Assembly (NCBI GenBank): GCA_910585075.1
Contig: CAJUED010000038.1
Span: 1 to 38,752 of the forward strand
Reading direction: 5' to 3'
Length of the DNA stretch: 38,752 nucleotides
Source: an uncultured Lachnospiraceae bacterium
Lineage (GTDB): Bacteria > Bacillota > Clostridia > Lachnospirales > Lachnospiraceae
Below, piece by piece: positions 22,100-30,476 of this stretch; the first letter of the stretch is position 1; every line of letters starts with the position of its first letter. The notes beneath the pieces are model-generated. The model made no database searches, was not told the DNA's origin, and saw only the letters and a list, made by a program, of their open reading frames with translations. The position numbers and the translations under genes are program-made.

Positions 22100-22933
22100 T
22101 TACTGTTTTTCCTTTTTCCCAATATACTCAAGAGGCGTACAATTATATATTTTTCGGCACCACTCAATCAGTATTTTAGTTGAGGCAAAGCCAACAGACA
22201 AAGCAACTTCCAATTCGGAATAATTACCTGTTGCAAGTAACTCCAATGCCGCATTCAAACGAAGATAACACAAATATTTATGAAATGAAATTCCTGTTTC
22301 ACGTTTGAAATACCGGCAAAAATAATTTTCTGAAAATCCCGAGTACTCCGCTACCTTTTTTACAGTTAACGGTTCCGTATATTTTTGATTTATATATTCA
22401 ATTACTTTTTTCGATATAACGTGACTATGGGAAGTTCTCTTTATACAACATTCTGAAAACAGATAATAAATAATATTCAGCAGTTCAATCCTGATTAATA
22501 AATTGGGATATTGCCAGTTATCTTTATCTGTCAGATAATCAGCTATATTTTCCAGGTACGATAGCAATACTTTTTTATCCGGATCTGTTAATTCAAAATA
22601 TGCTTGTTCGCTTTCCGGAACCAGTTCCTTAATAAATGTCTCTGGAATCAAAATGACCATCCCCTCTATTTGGGAAAAATTATCGATATTTTGTGTCATA
22701 TGAATATCCCCAATATTGATAAGAAACATTTCGTCTTTTTTAACAATATATTCTTTTCCACATACTCTGTAATTAGCAGTTCCTTCCATCAGCAGTACAA
22801 TTTCCAAAGCGCTATGCCAATGAAAAGAAGTATCCTGCTTTCTACCATATGCAGTCACTAATTCCAACAGCATTCCATTGATATTCATTGGATTTTGCGT
22901 CAACAGCATTTCATAATATATTTTTTCGTACAT
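22100..22933 (-). CDS. AraC-family transcriptional regulator (cupin sensor)
   Basis: 277 residues. The N-terminal half is a cupin-like sugar-sensing domain (SFHWHSALEIVLLMEGTANY, with His38, His40 and Glu44 in the usual pattern), and the C-terminal 100 residues are two HTH motifs (LTVKKVAEYSGFSENYFCRY, FKRETGISFHKYLCYLRLNA, then ALSVGFASTKILIEWCRKIY). It probably activates the esterase-symporter genes that start 120 bases downstream in the same direction. No catabolite-response palindrome was noticed between them. Confidence 0.9.
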   Translation of the reverse strand: MYEKIYYEMLLTQNPMNINGMLLELVTAYGRKQDTSFHWHSALEIVLLMEGTANYRVCGKEYIVKKDEMFLINIGDIHMTQNIDNFSQIEGMVILIPETFIKELVPESEQAYFELTDPDKKVLLSYLENIADYLTDKDNWQYPNLLIRIELLNIIYYLFSECCIKRTSHSHVISKKVIEYINQKYTEPLTVKKVAEYSGFSENYFCRYFKRETGISFHKYLCYLRLNAALELLATGNYSELEVALSVGFASTKILIEWCRKIYNCTPLEYIGKKEKQ

Positions 22934-23015
22934 TATTCTAACCCTCTACATTTATTGATTAAATTATAGGAACCTACTTCAGACAGCATTTCAAGTTTAT
23001 ATCAACAGTTTTATG

Positions 23016-23459
23016 CTATTCAATTCTCTGTATTTCTTTTTGAAATGCAAATGTAAATTGCTCGAATAAACGCAAAATTGTTTTCCGCTGTTCATCATTA
23101 AGCGTTGCAAATGCATTATTTTCAGCACGGACAATTTTATCTGCAGTATCTTCAGAAAGTACAATTCCTTTTTCTGTAAGATGAATATATTTGTTCCTTC
23201 TGTTTTCTCCCGAACATTCCAGCTCAACATATCCACTATTTATTAACGTCTTTAAAGCAGAGTGAATAGACTGCTTTGGATGAAATAGCATATCCTCAAG
23301 GTCTTTCTGTGTACATTTATCTTTTTCTCTCAGGATATACAATATCCATAACACTAATTCCGGCATATCGAATTTACTTGCCGCGCTACGGTATATGTCA
23401 TCATACCGTTTGAATAAGAAATTAAACCGAACAATTTGTTTTTGTATATTTCCAGCCAT
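23016..23459 (-). CDS. MarR-family transcriptional regulator
   Basis: 147 residues with the MarR winged helix: LREKDKCTQKDLEDMLFHPK then QSIHSALKTLINSGYVELEC and the wing GENRRNKYIHLTEKG. It binds palindromic DNA as a dimer. AAGGAG precedes the start. It is divergent from the hybrid kinase, and their promoters face each other across a short gap; GTCTG-AAAA-CAGAC in its leader (about 23475-23488) could be a self-repression site. Ligand unknown. Confidence 0.88.
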   Translation of the reverse strand: MAGNIQKQIVRFNFLFKRYDDIYRSAASKFDMPELVLWILYILREKDKCTQKDLEDMLFHPKQSIHSALKTLINSGYVELECSGENRRNKYIHLTEKGIVLSEDTADKIVRAENNAFATLNDEQRKTILRLFEQFTFAFQKEIQRIE

Positions 23460-23496
23460 TCTCCGCTCCTTTCTGTCTGAAAACAGACCTTTTTTT

Positions 23497-23525
23497 AGTA
23501 TAGATTACTCTCAGATTTCGGTCAA
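23497..23525 (-). promoter_or_regulatory. promoter of the MarR gene
   Basis: Minus strand: TTGACC (23520-23525), 17-base spacer, TATACT (23497-23502). It lies about 40 bases before the ATG. Confidence 0.65.
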
Positions 23526-23553
23526 TAGCGTATCGCCGAACCTTTACTGACTA

Positions 23554-23582
23554 TTGATTTCAGCCGGAATATGAGATAAAAT
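23554..23582 (+). promoter_or_regulatory. promoter of the hybrid histidine kinase gene
   Basis: Plus strand: TTGATT (23554-23559), 17-base spacer, TAAAAT (23577-23582), about 45 bases before the ATG at 23628. Together with the MarR promoter it leaves only about 28 bases between the two -35 boxes, so one bound regulator could affect both. Confidence 0.65.
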
Positions 23583-23627
23583 AAAGATAAATTCTTTATT
23601 ATTTCTAATATGGAAAGAAGGGAAACT

Positions 23628-25349
23628 ATGAATAACCCAAACTATACATTTTCTTTTATAAAGCGTATTCTTCGTCTGTTTCATCTGCTGGAAGAAAAAC
23701 ATTTGGACATTGACCATGTTCTCGAAAATGGTTTGCCGGTTGGCCTGTTTACAAGCGAGGAGGAAAAAGAATTACAGGCTGCCATGGAGTGTATCTCCTT
23801 TATGGATGGAATTCCCGGCGGCTTTTTCATTTACTACGCTGATGATGACGAACAACTCATATATGCAAATAAGAGCACTTTACGTCTGTTTTTATGCGAT
23901 ACTCTAAAGGAATTCCGGGAACTGACCGGGAACTCTTTCAAAGGTATTGTTCACCCGGATGATTTAGAGGCTGTGGAAGAATCCATCAACAGGCAGATTT
24001 TCACCTCCCAGCATGATTTAGACTATGTGGAATACCGTATCCGCCGTAAAGACGGTTCGGTCCACTGGGTAGACGATTATGGGCATCTGGTTCGAAGCGA
24101 TACAATGAGGGACGTATTTTATGTTTTTGTAGGAAATCCGTCGGACGAGCGGCTTGAGCGGCAGACCCAGCAGATGCATCAGATGCAGGCTCTGACCCAG
24201 GCACTCGAGAAGACAGATCTTGCCGTTAAGGCCAAGAATGCTTTTCTCTCCCAGATATCCCATGAAATGCGTACTCCTCTAAACGCTATTCTGGGCTTTC
24301 TGACTCTGGCACAGATCAGTCTCAATGAGCCGGAGGTTATCGGGGACTATCTAAAGCAGATTGAAACCGCCAGCTATCAGCTCATTAATATGATCACCCA
24401 GGCTCTGGATGTATCCGCTTTATCCGGTGCGAATGATTCTCTGGATGACCAATGTAATTTATGCGATATTCTTCAGGAAGTATATGATTTCCTCCTGCCC
24501 CAGGCAAAGGAAAAGGAGCTTGTATTCTCCCTGAAATGCGAAGGTCTCACTCACAAAAATGTATACACGGCTCCGGACCGTTTCCGTCAAATGGTTCTTA
24601 ATCTGGTCAATAATGCCATAACATATTCGAAATCCGGAGGTACTGTGGATATTATCCTGACAGAAGAAAAATCCCTGACAGACACCCTCTCTATCTATCA
24701 GCTGCAGGTATTGGATACCGGTATCGGAATTGAAAAATCCTTTTTGGACCGTATCTTTGAACCCTTCAGCCGTGAAAGCACCTCCACCCTTACCGGAATT
24801 CAGGGTATCGGTCTTGGTCTGACAATTGTAAAAAGTATCGTCAACCTGCTGGGCGGCTCAATCTCTGTGAAATCTACTGTAAATGAAGGCAGTACTTTCA
24901 CCGTAACCCTCCCCTTTCAAATACAGCCGGATGTCACCCCAAAGCAGTCATCCACTTCCAATCTGCACATTCTGCTTGTGGAAGACAATGACCTTAACAG
25001 GGAAATAGAAACGGAGCTTTTGGAACATCAGGGCTTTATTGTTGACCCTGTGGAGAACGGTTCCATAGCCCTTGAACGAATAGAGTCCGCTTCCCCTGAT
25101 AAATATGACCTGATCCTCATGGATCTTCAAATGCCGGGAATCAGCGGCTGGGAAGTTGCCTCTGAAATTCGCAATCTCCCAAACCCGGCGCTGGCGCACA
25201 TTCCCATCATTGCCCTGTCCGCCAATTTTGAATACGAAGACCGGTATAAGTCCTTGGAGTGCGGCATCGATGTCCATCTGCCAAAACCCATGGATTTCAA
25301 CCTTTTACTGGAAACCATAACAAAAATCACACAAAAAAGAATGTCCTGA
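23628..25349 (+). CDS. soluble hybrid sensor histidine kinase (PAS-HisKA-HATPase-REC)
   Basis: 573 residues from the ATG with AAGGGA upstream. Order: an N-terminal helical stretch, a PAS domain (about 65-165; IYYADDDEQLIYANKSTLRL, HPDD, EYRIRRKDGSVHWVDDYG), a coiled linker rich in Gln, HisKA with His212 in FLSQISHEMRTPLNAILGF, HATPase with VNNAITYSKSGG, DTGIGI and GIGLGLTIVKS, and a C-terminal receiver with Asp about 499 in ILMDLQMPG and Lys in LPKP. There is no membrane segment, HPt or DNA-binding output, so the next relay protein is encoded elsewhere. Divergent from a MarR gene and ends in a shared terminator. The only large plus-strand gene in the window. Confidence 0.92.
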   Translation: MNNPNYTFSFIKRILRLFHLLEEKHLDIDHVLENGLPVGLFTSEEEKELQAAMECISFMDGIPGGFFIYYADDDEQLIYANKSTLRLFLCDTLKEFRELTGNSFKGIVHPDDLEAVEESINRQIFTSQHDLDYVEYRIRRKDGSVHWVDDYGHLVRSDTMRDVFYVFVGNPSDERLERQTQQMHQMQALTQALEKTDLAVKAKNAFLSQISHEMRTPLNAILGFLTLAQISLNEPEVIGDYLKQIETASYQLINMITQALDVSALSGANDSLDDQCNLCDILQEVYDFLLPQAKEKELVFSLKCEGLTHKNVYTAPDRFRQMVLNLVNNAITYSKSGGTVDIILTEEKSLTDTLSIYQLQVLDTGIGIEKSFLDRIFEPFSRESTSTLTGIQGIGLGLTIVKSIVNLLGGSISVKSTVNEGSTFTVTLPFQIQPDVTPKQSSTSNLHILLVEDNDLNREIETELLEHQGFIVDPVENGSIALERIESASPDKYDLILMDLQMPGISGWEVASEIRNLPNPALAHIPIIALSANFEYEDRYKSLECGIDVHLPKPMDFNLLLETITKITQKRMS

Positions 25350-25366
25350 AAAGGGCATTCTTTTTT
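25333..25366. terminator. bidirectional terminator between the kinase gene and rsgA
   Basis: AAAAAAGAATGTCC-TGAAAA-GGGCATTCTTTTTT, arms pairing over about 14 bases with one G-T pair. It serves the plus-strand kinase gene and the converging minus-strand core operon; the kinase stop codon lies inside it. Confidence 0.85.
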
Positions 25367-25369
25367 CAA

Positions 25370-26245
25370 TCAGTATTTTTTTCTGTTCTTTAATTCCTCA
25401 TACAGTGTCACATAATTTTCATAACGTACCCTGCTCACGTTCCCTTTTGCCAGAGCATTTTTCACACCGCACACCGGCTCGCTGATATGGGAGCATCCTC
25501 CAAATCTGCATTCGTCCTCATAGGCCGCAAATTCCGGATAACATTCCCTCAATTCTTCCTTTTCTATTTCTCCAAGACTAAGAGCCGTAAAACCCGGCGT
25601 ATCCATGATAAAGGTGTCATCCGAAAGGGCAAAGAGCTGAGCATGTCTTGTGGTATGCTTTCCCCTCTCAACTTTCCGGCTGATTTCTCCCGTCTCCATA
25701 TTGGCCTTGGGGCAAAGACTGTTGATAATCGTGGACTTTCCCACGCCGCTTGGACCTGCCACCACCGTGGTTTTTCCATGAAGGCATTTTTTAATCTCCT
25801 CCATTCCCTCCCCGGCGGCTGCGCTTACAAACAGCACCTGATATCCGCATCTTCCGTAGGCGTCCTTTAGTTCCTCTAGTTCTTCCTGGCCTGCAATGTC
25901 TTTTTTGTTAAAGCAGATAACCGCCCGCAGTCCCTGCCGCTCCATGGTAATCAGGAAACGGTCTAACAGGTTGTAGTTAGGCTGCGGCTTTACAATTGCA
26001 AATATCACAAGCGCCTGGTCTATATTGGCTGAGGCCGGCCTTATCAGTGCATTGCTCCTTGGCATAATGCGTACAACATTCCCGGTCAGCTCCGCTTCAT
26101 CAACCAGCTCAATTTCTACATTATCGCCCACCAGAGGCTTTATCCCTTCTTTCCTGAAAATTCCTCTGGCCTTACACTCCACCAGCCCAAGGGGGGTATA
26201 TACATAGTAGAACCCCGCAATTCCTTTCACAATCTTCCCCGTCAT
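25370..26245 (-). CDS. rsgA: ribosome small-subunit-dependent GTPase A
   Basis: 291 residues, the usual length. RsgA checks late 30S subunit assembly and hydrolyses GTP on the ribosome. Order of parts: N-terminal OB fold (about 1-65), then the circularly permuted GTPase with G4 (NKKD) before G1 (GPSGVGKST) and G3 (DTPG), switch residues GKHTTRH, and a C-terminal zinc site C-x6-C-x-H-x5-C (ECRFGGCSHISEPVCGV). It follows prkC by 22 bases and is the last gene of the core run. The ribosome site is weak, so it may depend on readthrough from prkC. In Firmicutes RsgA can be phosphorylated by PrkC-type kinases, which fits the context. Confidence 0.96.
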   Translation of the reverse strand: MTGKIVKGIAGFYYVYTPLGLVECKARGIFRKEGIKPLVGDNVEIELVDEAELTGNVVRIMPRSNALIRPASANIDQALVIFAIVKPQPNYNLLDRFLITMERQGLRAVICFNKKDIAGQEELEELKDAYGRCGYQVLFVSAAAGEGMEEIKKCLHGKTTVVAGPSGVGKSTIINSLCPKANMETGEISRKVERGKHTTRHAQLFALSDDTFIMDTPGFTALSLGEIEKEELRECYPEFAAYEDECRFGGCSHISEPVCGVKNALAKGNVSRVRYENYVTLYEELKNRKKY

Positions 26246-26267
26246 ATAACCATCCCACTTCGTCGCG

Positions 26268-28481
26268 CTATTCCTGAATGAACTGTATCGGTCTTCTCAC
26301 CTCTTTGTTTTCCGTCGAGCCCTCCACCGTAGTCACAGAGCCGTCGTCGTTGGTGATACTGGTTGCCTCAATGGTATTGACATACTGATACAAAATATAT
26401 CCTGTTTCACATTTAATTCCTGTTATATTCTGCTGCTGTACAGGGAAGGCCGCTGTCTGGGTGCTGAAAAGCTGGGTTCCGTCATCCGCCATCAGCGTAA
26501 CCGTAACCGCGGTACCCGCCTGATAATGAGGGTCCTCCTCCGGAGTGGGCGCTGAGATGCTCTCTATAAACATGAAAGTCGCCTCGGCAGGTCCTATGCT
26601 GATGCTGATATCTATGGTGGTTCCCGCATCCACAAAAGTACCTGCGGAATAGCTCTGGTAGCACACAAGTCCGGACAGGTTCGGATCCTCGTAGTTTACT
26701 TCCGATACAACTCCAAGGTTAAGTCCCGCCTCCACAAGAACGGCCATTGCGTCTTCCTCGCTTCTTCCCATCAAATCCGGAACAGGTATCTTGGTGTTTT
26801 CCTCTCCCCGGCTGATACGGATGGTAACAGTCGTCCCGCTGGGCGCCTTCGAGCCTGCTGCCGGCTCCTGAGTGATGATGCTGCCCTCCTTGATATAAGC
26901 GTCATAGCCCTCCGTCTTATTTACCACAAATCCTTTGTTGCTTAAGTTTGCCACACCTTCCGCCTCTGTCATTCCCACAACATCAGGCACTTCCACCCCT
27001 TCTGAGCCTGCGCTCACCGTCAGGACCACATTGGTGCCCTCCTCGATCACGGTTCCCGGCTCCACACTTGACTTTATAACAATTCCCTGTTCATACTGGG
27101 TACTTTCCTCATACTCTATTTCAGGTGTCAGCCCAAGCTCTAAGAGCTTTACTTTCACATCGTCTATGCTCTGGCCCACCACTTCTATCATTTCCACTTC
27201 TTCCTTGGGCCCCTCTGTTTCCTCCTGCGTGTGCTCTGAGCCCAAACCAAAAAGCTCAAAGTCAAACAGGCCTACTGCTCTGCCCACCAAAAAAAGCACG
27301 ATACAGCCCACCAGAATAGCCGCTATCACCACAAGAACTGTGGTAAGCTTCTCCATTTTAGGGTCGTATTCATCCTCCTCTACTTCTTCCTCCTCGTCGT
27401 AATCTTCTTCCTCCTCCTCGTAGTACTCGTACTCTGTCTCATCGATATCTTCTTCGTCTTCTATTTCTTCCTCGTCTTCTTCCTCTATCACATACTTTTT
27501 CTTAAGGGCCTTCTTCACATCCGCTTCCTTGCGCAGATGCATGGCCTCCTCCAGGCTGTCCCTGTGTCTGGCCTGCTTTTTGATATTTTCCATTTCCCTG
27601 CTGTTAAAATGCTTGGTGGCGCCCTCCTCGTCCGGATTCACCAATTTCACAAAATCCTCGTCCGGCGTCATCAGGGAGCGCTTTAAATCCGCAATCAGCT
27701 CGCCCATAGACTGGTATCTTCTGTCCGGGCTTTTCTGGCAGCATTTAAAGACAATCAGCTCCACACTGACGGGGATTTCCGAAATATATTCTCTGGGCGA
27801 TGGCATTTCCTCCTGAATATGCTTGATGGCTATGGCAACCGTCGTATCCCCGTTAAAGGGCACCCTGCCTGTGAGCATCTCAAACATGGTAATACCAAGG
27901 GAATAAATATCGCTCTTTTCATCAGAATAACCGCCTCTAGCCTGCTCAGGAGAAGTATAATGTACGGAACCCATCACATTGGAGGTTATGGTGTTGCTGG
28001 TAGCCGCCTTGGCAATGCCAAAATCAGTGACCTTGACCTTACCTTCCTTGGAAATGATAATGTTCTGAGGTTTGATATCTCTGTGGATGATATGGTTATT
28101 GTGGGCTGCTTCAATTCCCATACAAACCTGAATGGCAATACTGACAGCCTCCTTTACGGACAGCCTCGCCTTCTTCTCAATGTATTTTTTCAGGGTGATT
28201 CCTTCTACCAGCTCCATTACAATGAAGTAGATCCCATTTTCTTCCCCTACATCATATACATTTACAATATTGGGATGGGCAAGCCCGGCCGCCGCCTGTG
28301 CCTCCACTCTGAATTTAGATACAAAATTTGCGTTTTCGCTGAACTCCTGCTTTAAAACCTTAACTGCCACAAGCCTGTTTAATTTGTGATCCTTTGCCTT
28401 ATACACATCAGACATGCCGCCTGTACCGATTTTTTCCAGTATTTCGTATCTATCTCCGATTATCATTCCTATTTTTATCAT
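26268..28481 (-). CDS. prkC: PASTA-domain Ser/Thr protein kinase PrkC (Stk1)
   Basis: 737 residues from the ATG with GGAGGAATAGA directly upstream; a longer frame to 28502 lacks support. N-terminal Hanks kinase domain (about 1-265): GTGGMSDVYKAKD loop, AVKVLK lysine, IIHRDIKPQNIII catalytic loop, TDFGIAKA. Then an acidic cytosolic linker with long Glu/Asp runs (about 335-380), one membrane helix (TTVLVVIAAILVGCIVLFLV), and three to four outside PASTA repeats (VEMIEVVGQSIDDVKVKLLE and so on) that bind peptidoglycan fragments. It controls growth, wall synthesis and translation factors. The cognate phosphatase is encoded just upstream. The dispersed repeat at 28522-28559 separates the two genes. 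Confidence 0.96.
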   Translation of the reverse strand: MIKIGMIIGDRYEILEKIGTGGMSDVYKAKDHKLNRLVAVKVLKQEFSENANFVSKFRVEAQAAAGLAHPNIVNVYDVGEENGIYFIVMELVEGITLKKYIEKKARLSVKEAVSIAIQVCMGIEAAHNNHIIHRDIKPQNIIISKEGKVKVTDFGIAKAATSNTITSNVMGSVHYTSPEQARGGYSDEKSDIYSLGITMFEMLTGRVPFNGDTTVAIAIKHIQEEMPSPREYISEIPVSVELIVFKCCQKSPDRRYQSMGELIADLKRSLMTPDEDFVKLVNPDEEGATKHFNSREMENIKKQARHRDSLEEAMHLRKEADVKKALKKKYVIEEEDEEEIEDEEDIDETEYEYYEEEEEDYDEEEEVEEDEYDPKMEKLTTVLVVIAAILVGCIVLFLVGRAVGLFDFELFGLGSEHTQEETEGPKEEVEMIEVVGQSIDDVKVKLLELGLTPEIEYEESTQYEQGIVIKSSVEPGTVIEEGTNVVLTVSAGSEGVEVPDVVGMTEAEGVANLSNKGFVVNKTEGYDAYIKEGSIITQEPAAGSKAPSGTTVTIRISRGEENTKIPVPDLMGRSEEDAMAVLVEAGLNLGVVSEVNYEDPNLSGLVCYQSYSAGTFVDAGTTIDISISIGPAEATFMFIESISAPTPEEDPHYQAGTAVTVTLMADDGTQLFSTQTAAFPVQQQNITGIKCETGYILYQYVNTIEATSITNDDGSVTTVEGSTENKEVRRPIQFIQE

Positions 28482-28521
28482 TCTATTCCTCCATATTGCC
28501 AATAACCCGCAAATTTGGGCT

Positions 28522-28559
28522 CATCAAACGCTGTCATGCTTCGCGAGCCAGCTTATTGA
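28522..28559. repeat. dispersed intergenic repeat, copy 2
   Basis: CATCAAACGCTGTCA, then TTCGCGA and CAGCTTATTGA, about 33 of 37 positions equal to 7229-7265. Inserted between prpC and prkC, genes that are usually nearly contiguous. Confidence 0.65.
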
Positions 28560-28622
28560 TTAAAATTATACCTGCCAGACTTTGCCGCTGCCCGGCTTTT
28601 TGAGGGCATATGCCCTGCGCTC

Positions 28623-29351
28623 TTACGCAAATACATCTATCAATATCACTGCAATATTATCCTTACCGCCATTGTCATTGGCCGCTTCCACCAGCCTTTT
28701 GGCTTTCTCCTCAAGGGAAATCCGTTCCCTTAAAATAGCGCCAATTTCTTTATCCTCAAGCATATTCGTTAAACCGTCGGAGCATATCAGCACAATGTCC
28801 CCCGGCCTTAATTCCTCGTGAAAAAAATCAATCTCAACCGTATCAAGAGCTCCGATAGCCCTGGTAATAATATTTTTATCCGGATGGTTCCTTGCCATTT
28901 CCCTGTCTATGGTTCCTATCCGTATCATTTCCTCCACCAGAGAATGGTCCCTGGTAATCTGCCTTACTTCGTCATTTACAATATAAAGCCTGCTGTCGCC
29001 TACGTTGGCCACCTGCAGATAATGTCCTAAACAGGTCGCCGCAACTACCGTGGTGCCCATACCGTAAAGGTTTAAGTCTTCTTTCGCCTTACGCCTTATC
29101 TGGTCATTGGCAATTCGGATTGCCTTGCCCATGATCCGCACCGGATTTTTCTCAAAGCATCCCCGTATCTCCCTGATCATGGTTTCCACTGCGCACTTGG
29201 AGGCATAGTCCCCTGCCTTGTGCCCGCCCATACCGTCAGCCACAATAAAAACATTGGGAAGATTGCCCACAGGTTCCTCCGACACATACACAAAATCCTG
29301 ATTCAGTTTTCTCTTTCTCCCTATATCTGTCACCGAAAAGGATTGTAACAC
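28623..29351 (-). CDS. prpC: PP2C-family Ser/Thr protein phosphatase (Stp/PrpC)
   Basis: 242 residues, usual length. It removes phosphates placed by PrkC, using two metal ions. Metal-binding motifs: IVADGMGGHKAGDYAS near residue 37, VANVGDSRLYI, ICSDGLTNML and GGKDNIAVILID. The start is a GTG with GGAGG 7 bases upstream. The gene lies between rlmN (12 bases) and prkC in the order usual for Firmicutes. Cytosolic. Confidence 0.95.
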   Translation of the reverse strand: MLQSFSVTDIGRKRKLNQDFVYVSEEPVGNLPNVFIVADGMGGHKAGDYASKCAVETMIREIRGCFEKNPVRIMGKAIRIANDQIRRKAKEDLNLYGMGTTVVAATCLGHYLQVANVGDSRLYIVNDEVRQITRDHSLVEEMIRIGTIDREMARNHPDKNIITRAIGALDTVEIDFFHEELRPGDIVLICSDGLTNMLEDKEIGAILRERISLEEKAKRLVEAANDNGGKDNIAVILIDVFA

Positions 29352-29362
29352 GGCTTTTCCTC

Positions 29363-30394
29363 CTACTGTAATGCCTTCTGCCTTCTTCTTAACTGTCCGC
29401 AGGCACCGTCAATGTCTCTACCCATTTCCCTTCTTATAGTAACATTTATTCCATTTTTTTCAAGTTTATTTTTAAACGCAGCAATGTAAGACTTTTCCGG
29501 CTGCGTGAAATTCCGCTCTTTTACCGGATTCACCGGTATTAAATTTACATGGCAGTTGAGTCCCTTTAAAAGCGCTGAAAGCCGCTCGGCGTCCTCATTT
29601 CCGTCGTTGACTCCCCCTGCCAGGGCATACTCGAAAGTAATTCTCCGGCCTGTCTTTTCAAAGTAATAGGCGCAGGTCTCTATCAGCTCCGCTATGGTGT
29701 ACTTATTGGCAATGGGCATCAGCTTTTTTCTGGTTTCGTCCGTTGATGCGTGGAGGGACAGGGCCAGCGTAATCGAAAGCCCTTCCTCCGCTAACCGCCT
29801 CATTTCAGGCACCAGCCCGCAAGTGGAGACCGTCACGCTCCTCTGGCTGATATGTAAACCGTTTTCATCATTCAAAAGAGCCAGAAACCGAAGCAGATTA
29901 TCATAATTATCCAGCGGCTCCCCGCACCCCATCACCACCACATTGGAGACTTTCTCCCCGGTCAGTAAAGTGATGGCATAAATCTGATCCAGCATCTCCG
30001 ATGGCGCAAGGCAGCGCTCCAGTCCTCCTATGGTGGAAGCACAGAAAGCGCATCCCATCCGGCACCCAACCTGGGAGGAAATACACACGCTGTTCCCATG
30101 CTGATACCGCATAAAAACGCTTTCCACCAGTTTCCCGTCCCCCAGCTCAAAAAGATACTTTCTGGTACCGTCTATGGCGGACTCCTGCATCCGTACCTGC
30201 TTAAGAGCGGTATAATCATAATTTTCCGCACATTTGGCTCTTAAAGAAAGGGGAAGGTTCGTCATTTCATCAAAGTTTCTGGCAAGTTTTTGATGCATCC
30301 ACTGGTAGAGCTGTTTTGCCCGAAAAGGCTTTTCCCCTATCCGCTCCATTTCCCTTTTCAGTTCCTCTAAAGTCAGAGACTTGATATCCTGCAC
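29363..30394 (-). CDS. rlmN: 23S rRNA (A2503)-C2 / tRNA (A37)-C2 methyltransferase
   Basis: 343 residues, usual length. A radical-SAM enzyme with the CxxxCxxC cluster site in SSQVGCRMGCAFCASTIGG; the GCGEPLDNYDN and SLHASTDETRKKLMP motifs are typical. It methylates C2 of A2503 in 23S rRNA and A37 of some tRNAs. The C-terminal Cys needed for the covalent intermediate is in DIDGACGQL. The start is a GTG with AAGGCGG upstream. Core operon context (rsmB upstream, prpC downstream). Confidence 0.96.
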   Translation of the reverse strand: MQDIKSLTLEELKREMERIGEKPFRAKQLYQWMHQKLARNFDEMTNLPLSLRAKCAENYDYTALKQVRMQESAIDGTRKYLFELGDGKLVESVFMRYQHGNSVCISSQVGCRMGCAFCASTIGGLERCLAPSEMLDQIYAITLLTGEKVSNVVVMGCGEPLDNYDNLLRFLALLNDENGLHISQRSVTVSTCGLVPEMRRLAEEGLSITLALSLHASTDETRKKLMPIANKYTIAELIETCAYYFEKTGRRITFEYALAGGVNDGNEDAERLSALLKGLNCHVNLIPVNPVKERNFTQPEKSYIAAFKNKLEKNGINVTIRREMGRDIDGACGQLRRRQKALQ

Positions 30395-30476
30395 TTTTCA
30401 TCCGCCTTTCTTACTGACATTTTTGTCATTTACCTTGGGTATTTCCGACAGCTTGCTTGCATAACCTGCCCCGTTG

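Noticed and set aside
26935..27402. 155-codon plus-strand frame opposite prkC, Ser/Thr/Pro-rich
   Set aside because: Low-complexity complement of the acidic linker and PASTA repeats of prkC; no start signal.
27390..27490. Long GAA/GAT-type run suspected as a microsatellite
   Set aside because: It codes the acidic cytosolic linker common in PrkC kinases and is not a regular tandem repeat.
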